Positions 41,207 to 50,143 of a stretch of 64,000 nt of DNA are shown here, piece by piece. The DNA comes from Nocardioides yefusunii (lineage in GTDB: Bacteria; Actinomycetota; Actinomycetes; Propionibacteriales; Nocardioidaceae). The notes under the pieces are model-generated. The model made no database searches, was not told where the DNA came from, and saw nothing but the letters and a program-made list of their open reading frames with translations. The DNA lies in NCBI RefSeq assembly GCF_004014875.1, contig NZ_CP034929.1, positions 806,001 to 870,000 on the forward strand. Direction: 5' to 3'. The translations under genes and the position numbers were made by a program. Positions within the stretch are counted from its first letter, which is position 1; each line of letters starts with the position of its first letter.

Positions 41207-42034
41207 TCAGGCCTTGCCCCTCCACGGGACGAGGACGTTCTCGAGGCCCTTGAGGGCCAGGTCGAGCAGGATGGCGGCCACGCCGATCACCACGATGCAG
41301 GCGATGACGAGGGCCGAGTTGAGCTGCGTGCCGGCCAGGTAGGCCAGTCCGCCGATGCCGGGCAGACCGTTGGAGATCTCGGCGGCCACGACGGTGGTCC
41401 ACGCGAAGCCGGTGGCGATCCGGATGCCGGTGAGCACCTCGGGCAGCGTCGCCGGGAGTGAGACGTGGGTGAGGGTCTGGAGTCGGGAGGCGCCCAGGCT
41501 GCGCACGGCGTTGACCTGGTCCTCGCGGATGGCGCGCACGCCGGAGATGGTGGCCATCGCGATCGGCGGGAATGCGGCGAGGAAGAGCAGCCAGACCTTG
41601 GAGCTGTCGCCGATGCCGAACCAGACGATCAGCAGGCCGATGTAGGCCAGGGGTGGCAGCGAGCGCAGGAAGTGCAGGTAGGGCTCCAGGAGGCGTCCCA
41701 ACCAGGTGGTCGCGAGCAGGAGGCCGAACGGGATGCCGACGACGACGGCCAGCGCGACGCCGGTGCCGATCCGACGCAGTGAGGCGAGCAGGTGTTCCCA
41801 CATGTAGTGGTTCTGTTCGCCGCGGACCATGCGCTCGGACCCCTCGGAGAGCGGATGGTCGGTGTTGGCCTGGACGAAGGCGTCCCAGACGGAGCCGGGG
41901 GAGGGGAGGTAGAGCTGACGCACCCATCCGGCGGCTGTGACGCCCCACCAGAGCAGCATCAGGAAGGCGAAGAAGCCCAGATGCATCGCGACGCGGCCGG
42001 CCAGCTGACGGCGGGTGGTCGCGGTGGTGCCCAT
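41207..42034 (-). CDS. Taurine/sulfonate-type ABC transporter permease
   Basis: A 275-residue inner-membrane permease with about six helices. The coupling loop holds EDQVNAVRSLGASRLQTLTHVSLPATLPEVLTG, the EAA motif of TauC/SsuC proteins. ATG 42034 has GGAG upstream. It is first in the operon, preceded by a 194-bp region with AT-rich sequence. No taurine dioxygenase or monooxygenase gene follows. Confidence 0.92.
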   Translation of the reverse strand: MGTTATTRRQLAGRVAMHLGFFAFLMLLWWGVTAAGWVRQLYLPSPGSVWDAFVQANTDHPLSEGSERMVRGEQNHYMWEHLLASLRRIGTGVALAVVVGIPFGLLLATTWLGRLLEPYLHFLRSLPPLAYIGLLIVWFGIGDSSKVWLLFLAAFPPIAMATISGVRAIREDQVNAVRSLGASRLQTLTHVSLPATLPEVLTGIRIATGFAWTTVVAAEISNGLPGIGGLAYLAGTQLNSALVIACIVVIGVAAILLDLALKGLENVLVPWRGKA

Positions 42035-42064
42035 GCGTGTCTCCAGGTGAAGTGGTTTCCGGGT

Positions 42065-42081
42065 GGAAGTTCACGGAAGTT
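42065..42081 (-). promoter_or_regulatory. Direct repeats upstream of the taurine-type operon
   Basis: GGAAGTT occurs at 42065-42071 and 42075-42081, a 10-bp period that puts both copies on the same helix face, 31-47 bp upstream of the permease start. An AT-rich stretch (TTAATCACACCAAAATGATG) lies just beyond. A transcription factor site is possible. Confidence 0.3.
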
Positions 42082-42182
42082 AATCACACCAAAATGATGC
42101 ATTTAAAGGACATTCCGTTCTTGTCCATTCAGGAGGTCGCAGGTCCAGACCGCACGGGGGCGGCCAAGGCTCCGGAATGACG

Positions 42183-42216
42183 CAGGGCCTGCCCTCCGGG
42201 TGGAGAGCAGGCCCTG
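42183..42216. terminator. Hairpin after the CoA transferase gene
   Basis: CAGGGCCTGC (42183-42192) pairs with GCAGGCCCTG (42207-42216) around 14 bases, 13 bp past the stop of the leftward CoA transferase gene. It likely ends that transcript before the taurine-type promoter. Confidence 0.7.
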
Positions 42217-42228
42217 TGTGCAGGTGGA

Positions 42229-43461
42229 TCAGGCGGTGAGTGCGGCAACCTCGTCGTCGGAGAGTCCCAGCAGTTCGCGGAAGACGTAGTCGTTGTCGGC
42301 GCCCAGGTCGGGGCCGACGTGGCGTACCGGGAGGGAGGCATCGCCGAGCACCGGCACGATGCCGGGGAAGGCGACCTGCTTGGTCTCGCCGGCGACGTCG
42401 ACGTCGAGGGTCTGCACCATCTCGCGGGCCACGAACTGCGGGTCGACGATGATGTCGGCCGCGGTCTGGATCGGTCCGGCGGGGACGTCTGCGGCCTCCA
42501 GGACCTCCAGTGCCTCGGCGCGGGTGCGGGCGCCGGTCCACGCCCCGATCGCTTCGTCGAGTTCGTCGCGACGGTTCCAGCGACCGGCGTTGGTGGCCAG
42601 GTCGGGGTCATCGGCCAGGTCGGGGCGACCGATCGCACGCATGAACTTGGGGTAGAGGTTGTCGGCGTTGCCGGAGATCACCACGTCGCCGTCGCTGCAC
42701 GGGTAGGCGTTGGAGGGGGCGATGCCCTGCATGCGGCCACCGGTGCGCACGCGTGCGACGCCGTGGGCGGAGACGTCGGGGACCAGCGACTCCATCATCG
42801 AGAAGATCGCCTCGTGCAGAGCCACGTCGATCTGCTGGGTCAGCGGGGAGTGCGGGGTGGCGCCGGTGGCACGCGCGCTCTGGCGCTGGAAGAGCGCCAT
42901 CACGACGCCGAACGCGGCGTACAGACCGGCGATCGAGTCGCCGATGGAGACGCCGACGCGCGACGGCGGGCGGTCCTCCTCGCCGACCAGTTCGCGCAGG
43001 CCGCCGTAGGCCTCGGCGACCGCGGCGAAGCCGGGGCGGTCCGACATGGGGCCGGTCTGGCCGTAGGCGGAGACGCGGGCCACGACCAGCTCGGGATTGA
43101 TCTCGGCGAGGGTGGCCGCGTCGAGACCCCACTTGTCGAGGGTGCCGGGGCGGAAGTTCTCCACCAGCACGTCACAGGTGGCGAGCAACTTCTTGGCAGC
43201 GGCCAGGCCGGCTTCGGAGCGCAGGTCGAGCTCGATCGAACGCTTGTTGCGGTTGATCGTGCGGTAGAGCATCGAGGTGTCGCCTGCGAAGAGGCGCCAG
43301 TTGCGCAGCTCGTCGCCCTTGCCGGGGCGTTCGACCTTGATCACCTCGGCGCCGAAGTCGGCGAGGAGGCGGGCCGCGGTCGGAGCGGCGATGAAGTTGC
43401 CGAGTTCGAGCACGCGGACGCCGGTCAGGGGCAGGGCGGGGGAAGGGGTCTCGCTGGTCAC
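42229..43461 (-). CDS. CaiB/BaiF family (class III) CoA transferase
   Basis: A 410-residue class III CoA transferase, which moves CoA between carboxylic acids through an enzyme-linked anhydride. It begins PLTGVRVLELGNFIAAPTAARLLADFGAEVIKVE in pieces typical of the family, with ENFRPGTLDKWGL and the catalytic Asp in SIGDSIAG. GTG 43461 is chosen; the frame is open 29 codons further but without homology. The substrate is not predictable. It is transcribed in the same direction as, and upstream of, the taurine-type operon, separated by a hairpin. Confidence 0.9.
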   Translation of the reverse strand: MTSETPSPALPLTGVRVLELGNFIAAPTAARLLADFGAEVIKVERPGKGDELRNWRLFAGDTSMLYRTINRNKRSIELDLRSEAGLAAAKKLLATCDVLVENFRPGTLDKWGLDAATLAEINPELVVARVSAYGQTGPMSDRPGFAAVAEAYGGLRELVGEEDRPPSRVGVSIGDSIAGLYAAFGVVMALFQRQSARATGATPHSPLTQQIDVALHEAIFSMMESLVPDVSAHGVARVRTGGRMQGIAPSNAYPCSDGDVVISGNADNLYPKFMRAIGRPDLADDPDLATNAGRWNRRDELDEAIGAWTGARTRAEALEVLEAADVPAGPIQTAADIIVDPQFVAREMVQTLDVDVAGETKQVAFPGIVPVLGDASLPVRHVGPDLGADNDYVFRELLGLSDDEVAALTA

Positions 43462-43622
43462 GCGGAGAACTCTAGTGAGCGTGCCTCGGGCTCGCGCGCG
43501 TACTTCTCGATTCAGGTTGAATCGCCTATAGGTGGCTCCGGCGTGCACCGCCCGCCGTGGTCGGCGACACGTCCGCAGGTGGCCGCTTCGACACCCGGGT
43601 GGTGGGGCCGTAGGCTGGGTCG

Positions 43623-44741
43623 GTGGCTGGAACCGACTTCGACGCAGAGATCAAGACGCTCACCGCGACCATGAAGACCATCGGCCAGGTCCTCGACCTG
43701 GACGCGATGAACATCGAGATCGCCGAGCTCGAGGACCAGGTCGGCTCGCCCGACCTCTGGGACGACCAGGAGAACGCCCAGCGCGTCACTGGTCGCCTCT
43801 CGCAGCTCAACGGCGAGATGGAGCGCTGGACCTCCCTGACCGACCGGATCGAGGACCTCGCAGTCCTCGCCGAGATGGCCGAGGACGAGGGCGACGCAGA
43901 CTCCCTCGCCGACGCCCAGCAGGAGCTCGACCGGATCAAGAAGTCGGTGGAGTCCCTCGAGATCCGTACCCTCCTCAACGGTGAGTACGACTCCCGTGAG
44001 GCGCTGGTCTCCATCCGTTCCGGTGCCGGCGGCGTCGACGCGGCCGACTTCGCCCAGACGCTGCAGCGCATGTACATCCGTTGGGCCGACCAGCAGGGCT
44101 ACCCGGTCGAGGTCTTCGAGACCTCCTACGCCGAAGAGGCCGGCATCAAGTCGACCACCTTCGCGGTCAAGGCCCCCTACGCCTACGGCACCCTCTCGGT
44201 CGAGGCCGGAACGCACCGCCTGGTGCGCATCAGCCCCTTCGACAACCAGGGCCGTCGACAGACGTCGTTCGCCGCCGTCGAGGTCGTTCCCGTCCTGGAG
44301 CAGACCGACAGCATCGAGATCCCCGACGAGGAGATCCGCGTCGACGTCTACCGCTCCGGCGGCCCCGGTGGCCAGTCGGTCAACACCACTGACTCCGCCG
44401 TCCGCCTGACGCACATCCCCACCGGCACCGTCGTCTCCTGCCAGAACGAGAAGTCGCAGCTGCAGAACAAGGCGTCCGCGATGGTCGTCCTCAAGGCCAA
44501 GCTCCTCGCGCTCAAGAAGGCCGAGGAGAAGGCCCACCTCGACGAGATGCGCGGCGACGTGCAGGCGTCCTGGGGTGACCAGATGCGCAACTACGTCCTC
44601 AACCCGTACCAGATCGTGAAGGACCTGCGCACCGGCTTCGAGTCCGGCAACCCGCAGTCCGTCTTCGACGGCGACCTCGAGGGCTTCCTGGAGGCCGGCA
44701 TCCGCTGGCGCCGTGGCTCCGACAAGGCCGACGAGAACTGA
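43623..44741 (+). CDS. prfB: Peptide chain release factor 2
   Basis: A 372-residue RF2 that ends translation at UGA and UAA. It has the codon-recognition tripeptide SPF (residues 204-206, in RISPFDNQ) and the peptidyl-hydrolysis GGQ motif (249-251, in [16 protein letters not shown]). GTG start. The reading frame is continuous: the programmed +1 frameshift with internal UGA known from E. coli prfB is absent, as in other actinobacteria. In many relatives ftsE follows directly; here about 8 kb intervene. Confidence 0.97.
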   Translation: MAGTDFDAEIKTLTATMKTIGQVLDLDAMNIEIAELEDQVGSPDLWDDQENAQRVTGRLSQLNGEMERWTSLTDRIEDLAVLAEMAEDEGDADSLADAQQELDRIKKSVESLEIRTLLNGEYDSREALVSIRSGAGGVDAADFAQTLQRMYIRWADQQGYPVEVFETSYAEEAGIKSTTFAVKAPYAYGTLSVEAGTHRLVRISPFDNQGRRQTSFAAVEVVPVLEQTDSIEIPDEEIRVDVYRSGGPGGQSVNTTDSAVRLTHIPTGTVVSCQNEKSQLQNKASAMVVLKAKLLALKKAEEKAHLDEMRGDVQASWGDQMRNYVLNPYQIVKDLRTGFESGNPQSVFDGDLEGFLEAGIRWRRGSDKADEN

Positions 44742-44748
44742 TCCTCGC

Positions 44749-44780
44749 GCTGACACCCTGCGCTGACACCCTGCGCTGAC
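44749..44780. repeat. 13-bp tandem repeat after prfB
   Basis: GCTGACACCCTGC occurs at 44749-44761 and 44762-44774, then a partial third copy GCTGAC runs into the terminator. It lies in the untranslated tail of prfB. Confidence 0.8.
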
Positions 44781-44824
44781 GACGAAGGCCGGATCCCCGT
44801 GTGGGGATCCGGCCTTCGTCGTCA
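44777..44824. terminator. Strong bidirectional terminator after prfB
   Basis: Arms of 22 bp (44777-44798 and 44803-44824) are perfect complements around the loop GTGT. The stem contains GACGAAGGCC and its complement, shared with other terminators here. It separates prfB from the convergent FN3 gene. Confidence 0.93.
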
Positions 44825-44858
44825 TGACGCATCCGCACGTGCGGCGCGGACGCAGCTG

Positions 44859-47158
44859 TCAGGAGATCTTGTAGCCCTTGCTCCACGCCGACCAGGGCGA
44901 GGCGCCGTGCCGGTTCATTGCACGGACGCGCACCGTGTAGGTGCCCTTGCTGGCGTTGTAGATGGTGAGCGAGCGGTCGTGCTTGGAGATGCGACGGTCC
45001 TCGATCTCGTAGTACTTCTTGAACGCGCCACCCCAGACGCGCTTGTACTGGAGTTCGTAGAAGAGGATCTCCGAGCCGCCGTCGTCCTTGGGCTTGGCGA
45101 ACTGCAGGAAGACCGACTTCTTGACCAGTCCGGCCTTCGCGTAGCCCTTGTCGAGCTTGCCCGGAGCGGTGACCAGGTAGAACTCCTCGGTGGCCGCCAG
45201 GCCGGTGCCGACTCCGTTCACGGCCTTGAGCACGAACTTCTCGGTGACGCCCTTGCGGACGTTCTTGACCTTGGCCGACGTGGCCGACGCCTTGGGGGTC
45301 GCGACCTGCTTGCCGTTGAGGCTCAGGACGTACTTGGTGAGCTTCTTGCCGCCGTTGTCGGCCGGGGCCTTCCACTTGACTGTGGCGACGCCGTCCTTGA
45401 GCGAGACTGAAAGGTTGCGCGGGGCGGAGGGGACGTTGTTCGCCGGCGTGGCCGAGACGCTCACGGCAGCGCTGACTGCACCTCCACGGTTGCCCTGACC
45501 GGTGATGCTGAACGTGGTCGCGGAACGGGCCAGGCCGGTGAAGGTGACGCTGCCTGCCTGCAGACCGACGGTGGCCTTCTTCGTGCCGACGACCTTCTTG
45601 CCCTGCTTGGCGACGACCGTCCAGACGATGTTCTCGTGACCCTTGAGGCTGGCCGGGGCAGCCCAGGCGACGGTGGCGTCGGTGCGTGCGAAGGAGGCCT
45701 TCACGCCACTGGCTGCCGCGACGGCGCTGAAGCCGAGGTCGACGGTGGTCGAGGTGGCGACGCCGGTCCCGGTGGTGGCGACGGCAGCGACCGAGACCGT
45801 CGTCCGACCCTGCAGGCCCTGCGGCAGGGTGTGGGTGGTGGTGCCGGGCGCGAGGGTGACGGTGGTGGCGCCGTACGTCAGGGTGTAGCCACTGATCGCG
45901 GGCTGGTACACGTCGACCTCAGGTGCCTGCCACGAGACCTTGCGTCCCTGCACGCTCAGGTTGCGCGGTGCGGTGGGGGCCAGGCGGGGCAGTGCGGCCT
46001 CGATCGTGGCTCGCGCGCCGTTGCCGGCCTTGGTGGTCGCGTACACGGAGAACGTGTGTGTGGCACCGCGGGCGTAGGACGTCAGCGTGTAGGAACCTCC
46101 GGACGTGGCGTAGGTGGTGCGGCCGTCGTTGAAGAAGTACCGGATGAGGTCGGCGCCGCCGTCGTCGGCAGGCGCGGACCAGCGCAGCACCGGGGTCTTG
46201 CCCGAGTGGTCGACGCGGAGGTCCTGGACTGCTCCGGCCGGGACGGCGGCCGGGGTGATGACAGTGGCTGCCGCACCGGTGCCCACCGCGTTGACCGCGG
46301 CGACACTGAGGGTGTGTGCGTCCCCGCGGGTCAGCCCGCGGACCACGTACGAGGTCGCGTCGGTGCCCAGCGTGACGGTCCCCTTCGAGGAGGTGACGAC
46401 GTAGCCGGTCAGGGGTGAGGTGCCCGGGTTGGCCGGTGGCTGCCAGGTGAGGGTGACGGAGGTGCCGTTGATGCTCGTCGCCACGCCCAGCGGGGCGGAC
46501 GGTGCCGAGGTGGTCTCGGGCACGGTGACCACGACGGTCGCGGAACGTCCCTCGCGGCCCTGGACCTGGGCGTTGACCCAGAACTCGTACTCGCCGGGCT
46601 CGAGGTCGGTGAAGCGGTGCGAGGTGGTGGCCCCGACAGGTACTCGGCGTTCCAGTCGTAGCCGACGCCCCAGCCGGTGGCGCCTTCGATCGGGTCCCAG
46701 GTGAGGACGACGTCGCGCCCCTCGACGGTCGCAGCGAGACCGGTGGGACGCGGGACACTGCGCTCGACGAACACCTGGACGCTCGCAGGAGCGCTCTCGG
46801 CGCCGGCCGCGTTCACGGCGCGCAGTTCGAAGAGGTGGTCACCGGGGGTGACGTCGGTGAAGACGTGCTCGGAGGCGTCGGCCTCGAGCGTGGTCGTCCA
46901 GGCGCCGGTGGTGTCGGAGAGGTGCCACGCGGTGACGCCGTCGACGGGCTGCCACGAGAGGTACACGTCGGAGCCGTCGGCCCAACCGGAGAGCTCGGTG
47001 GAGGTCGGGGATTCTGCGTCGACGGGAGCGACGACCAGGGGCGAGGAGGTGAACGGTTCAGTCTGTGCCATCGCGGGGGCGCCGGTGACGACGAGTGCTG
47101 GGGTCAGCACCATCGCAGCCAGCGCGCCCCGGGCACGGGGGAGGGAGGGGTTGCGCAT
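44859..47158 (-). pseudogene. Secreted fibronectin type III repeat protein, split by a frameshift
   Basis: Starting at ATG 47158, the protein has a signal peptide (ALAAMVLTPALVVTGAPAMA) and FN3-like repeats (VYLSWQPVDGVTAWHLSD; VVLTWDPIEGATGWGVGYDW). The frame then breaks near 46630-46645: after DWNAEYL the FN3 sequence continues in another frame (VGATTSHRFTDLEPGEYEFWVN) and runs without stop through repeats such as LTWQPPANPGTSPLTGYVV to a basic end at 44859. One missing base would explain this. The intact protein would have about 766 residues. Either a recent mutation or a sequencing error is possible; the long open downstream frame favours a very recent event or error. A surface or extracellular binding role is likely. 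Confidence 0.8.
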
Positions 47159-47315
47159 TCGAGAACCGTATATTGGTCAATTGTTGAATGAGACTGTTTC
47201 TGGCTCACGTGCATGAATTTTCTCGCAGAGTGAGAGAAAGCTGTGCCCATACAGCGGGAATTATGAGCTGGAGGCATGGGCACGGACTGACGGGTAGGGA
47301 CTCAGGGCCGCGGGT

Positions 47316-50087
47316 TCAAGGGGACGGACTCAGTGTGACGGTGCGAGCTGGACCAACGCCCTCTCTGTTCAGTGCTGCCAAGGTGACGGCCATCGAGCGG
47401 TCCGTGCGGAAACCGGTGAGGACCATTGACCGGGTGCTGCGCGAGTACTCCACGGTGCGGTCGCCGATCGTCACCACCCAGCCGGTGACCGGCGAGCTGC
47501 CCTCGTCGCGGGGGAGCCCCCAGATCAGTGCGGTGGAGTCGCCTTCGGTGTCGAGCTGCACTTCGGTGGGTGCGCTCGGCCTGGAGTTGGATGCGTTGAC
47601 GGCAGGCAGAGCGATGACGTCCGAATGGCTGGCACCGGCCCGGTTGAGCGCGATGATCTGAGCGGCGGTGTCAGTGGTGCGGCTCACGCCTTGGACACTG
47701 GTGGAGAACTGGGTGCCGTCCACCTCGGTCACCGAGTGGCCGACGATAGCCACGTATCGCAGTGGTGCGCCGCCGTCGTCCCGAGGTGGGGCCCACGACA
47801 GATCGATGCTGTCGCCCCTTCGATACGCGGTGAATTGGGTGGGCGGGCTGGGCGCGGCGGCTTCAGCGCGCACGGTGAAGGGGACGTTGACGCTCTTGCC
47901 GGGGAAGCGAGGGTCGACGAAGGTCATCCTGCCGCTCTGGCCCACCGCGCTGGCGTAGGTGGTCGGATAGACCCACGTGGTGGGCACGGGAGACACCGGA
48001 AAGTAGGAGTTCGGCATGCTCGGGATGAAGATGTTGACCGTCGTCGATGAGTCGGCGGGGTGGCGGACGATGCGAACTCGGGTCGTGCCCCCGGTGGTCA
48101 TCACGCTGAGGTGCAGGGGTGCCTTGGGGCCGGTGCTGGTGACGGTCTCGGCCCAGGCCGATGCTCCTGCCGGTGTTCGTAGCCGGACCTTCACCTCTAC
48201 GGGGACGCCTGGGCTGGTGGTCGTGGACCACGAGGTCTCAGTCACGGGCACCGTGACCGCGCGACGGTCTGCGACCTTGATCTCGACGCTGGCACGTGAG
48301 GCGTCGAGGGGCGTGTCCGGCAGCGGGTCCCATGTCAGGGTGGTGGTCCCGGTAGGAGTGGTGATGCCGCTGAAGCCGCTCGGAGGCAGCGCACCGGAGG
48401 GCAGGCCCCTGCAACCGGCGACCGCCAGGGCGTAGCGGCCGTTGGCGTGGCTGGAGGGGTAGGTGCCCAGGACCGACCTGGGGTCAGCAGGCTCCACGCC
48501 GCCTGCGGTGGGGCTGGAACCGCTGACCACCAGGTAGAGAGGCCCTTGGGGGGTGAGCCCCTCCAAGGACGCATCCCGTCCGGAGAGGATGCCTGTGGTC
48601 AATTGGGTGGCGGGGGCGTCGGTAGCCACCTCGGCTCCCTCGGCGTCTCTCAGCGTCAGCTTGAGGTCGAGAGCGGAGAGCCGGTCGGTGACCGTGACCC
48701 GGGCGCTGAGCCAGCTGCATTCCTCGAGTCGGTACCAGTCCTCGTCACGGCCATCCTCGGAGGAGTTGGAGGAGTTGGAGACGACGCCGCTGACGCGACC
48801 GGTCGCGGGGAGTTGTGCGGCTCTGGAGGCGGAGTTGCCGGCCTCGTCAGGCAGCAGTTGAGCGCCGGCCGCGGATATGGTCGACCGGTCCTCGCGGGGG
48901 TAGACCTCCAGAGGACGCGCGCCCGCGTAGTCCATGATTCGGGCATGCAGGTCACTGACGTCGCTGGCGTCGTCACCGCTGCGTGCGAAGGTGTGGGTCA
49001 GGTTCAGGTTGTGCCCCACTTCGTGGGAAACGGCGTGTGCAGTCCACGCGGCGTCGCGACTGTTGGCCCATGTGACGGAAGGCGTTCTACTGGCGGCCCA
49101 GGAGGGGCCGTAGGCTGCCATGGAGCCGAAGGTGTTGAGGTAGGCCAGCCCCACGACTCCGTTCGCAACCTCGTCGGTGTCGGGGTCGCTGCCCGACCCG
49201 CCCGTCTGGATGTGGGTGATGATGTTGGCGTTGTCGGAGATCACTGCGACGGCACCGAACTCCGGGTCGGACACGTTCGAGCGCTCGAGAGCGGCAGCGC
49301 TGGGCTGTTCGGTGGTGACGTCGACGTCGAAGATCGCGAAGTTGGCGGCCACGCGGCGCCAGACGTCCTGGACCATGAGGCGTTCTTCGTCGTTGAAGGC
49401 CGCGCCGTCCTTGCTGGGGTCCCATCCGCGGTAGAAGCCTCGGGCCTTCCACTGCTGGGTGTCGGTGAACTCGAACCCGTCGAAGTCGAGGAAGATCGTG
49501 CGCTTCGCACCGGGGCGACTGTGCAACGCGAACGTGGCGTCGACCGAAGGGGGGAGCATGGGATCACTCCAGCCACCGAAGTCGACGCCGCCTGCGGTTT
49601 CAGGTATCCCGGACCCGGTTACTGGGACCTGCTCATCGAGGGCGTCGGCGAAGAGCAGTTGCCCGGAAGCGTCCACGTGCAGGGAGACGTCCCTGACGAA
49701 CAGGTCGGCAAGTTCGGTGGCGCTCATGGCGTGGGCCCGGGCGACGGCGGCGAGGTCGGAGCCGTCCCGTCCGCCGAGGATCCTGACGGCCGCGCGCCCG
49801 GAGGCGGGGGAGTCGAGGTCCAGGTCCAGTTCCACGTGGACTGGCGCGGTGGTGGCCTCGGCGCTGGCGTCGGTGGTGGCGCTGGTCGTCGTGGCTGCCG
49901 AGCCGTCGTGGTCCGCCGAGTGCACCTCGGGGATACCGGGAGGCATATCCTTGATCAGCGTCGGGAGCACGGCGCTGATCAAGGCGAGCGCCGCCACGAC
50001 GCCGGCTCCCGCCGTCAGCCTCGCTCGTCCTGAGAGCCTGCGAGTCGGCCGACGACGAGGATCGCTCTGGCGGGTGTCAAGAATCAC
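47316..50087 (-). CDS. Secreted metzincin-like zinc metalloprotease with FN3 domains (copy 1)
   Basis: A 923-residue protein from GTG 50087, with an Arg-rich start and one hydrophobic signal or anchor (VVAALALISAVLPTL). The catalytic region has TIFLDFDGFEFTD, then HEVGHNLNLTH (His at 355, 359 and 365) and the Met-turn RIMDYAG about 25 residues later, a reprolysin-like arrangement. The usual Gly in HExxHxxGxxH is Asn here. A PPC-like domain and FN3-like repeats (LTWDPLPDTPLDAS; ISLSWAPPRDDGGAPL-like) fill the C-terminal half. It lies 56 bp downstream of a paralog of identical deduced length. Confidence 0.86.
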   Translation of the reverse strand: MILDTRQSDPRRRPTRRLSGRARLTAGAGVVAALALISAVLPTLIKDMPPGIPEVHSADHDGSAATTTSATTDASAEATTAPVHVELDLDLDSPASGRAAVRILGGRDGSDLAAVARAHAMSATELADLFVRDVSLHVDASGQLLFADALDEQVPVTGSGIPETAGGVDFGGWSDPMLPPSVDATFALHSRPGAKRTIFLDFDGFEFTDTQQWKARGFYRGWDPSKDGAAFNDEERLMVQDVWRRVAANFAIFDVDVTTEQPSAAALERSNVSDPEFGAVAVISDNANIITHIQTGGSGSDPDTDEVANGVVGLAYLNTFGSMAAYGPSWAASRTPSVTWANSRDAAWTAHAVSHEVGHNLNLTHTFARSGDDASDVSDLHARIMDYAGARPLEVYPREDRSTISAAGAQLLPDEAGNSASRAAQLPATGRVSGVVSNSSNSSEDGRDEDWYRLEECSWLSARVTVTDRLSALDLKLTLRDAEGAEVATDAPATQLTTGILSGRDASLEGLTPQGPLYLVVSGSSPTAGGVEPADPRSVLGTYPSSHANGRYALAVAGCRGLPSGALPPSGFSGITTPTGTTTLTWDPLPDTPLDASRASVEIKVADRRAVTVPVTETSWSTTTSPGVPVEVKVRLRTPAGASAWAETVTSTGPKAPLHLSVMTTGGTTRVRIVRHPADSSTTVNIFIPSMPNSYFPVSPVPTTWVYPTTYASAVGQSGRMTFVDPRFPGKSVNVPFTVRAEAAAPSPPTQFTAYRRGDSIDLSWAPPRDDGGAPLRYVAIVGHSVTEVDGTQFSTSVQGVSRTTDTAAQIIALNRAGASHSDVIALPAVNASNSRPSAPTEVQLDTEGDSTALIWGLPRDEGSSPVTGWVVTIGDRTVEYSRSTRSMVLTGFRTDRSMAVTLAALNREGVGPARTVTLSPSP

Positions 50088-50143
50088 ATCATCACGATAG
50101 GTGGATGCAGTGCACCGTGAACTGGTTTCGGTGATTTGGCCGT

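Noticed and set aside
39455..41461. Rightward frame of 668 codons opposite the taurine-type ATPase and binding protein genes
   Set aside because: It is a shadow: both leftward genes have complete motifs, and the antisense translation is Gly/Asp/Arg-rich without domains.
43623..44741. Programmed frameshift in prfB
   Set aside because: The reading frame is continuous from GTG through SPF and GGQ with no internal stop or slippery CUU-UGA.
47219..47239. TTTCTC/GAGAAA inverted repeat upstream of the FN3 gene
   Set aside because: Only six paired bases with a 9-base loop in AT-richer intergenic DNA; too weak to call an operator or terminator.
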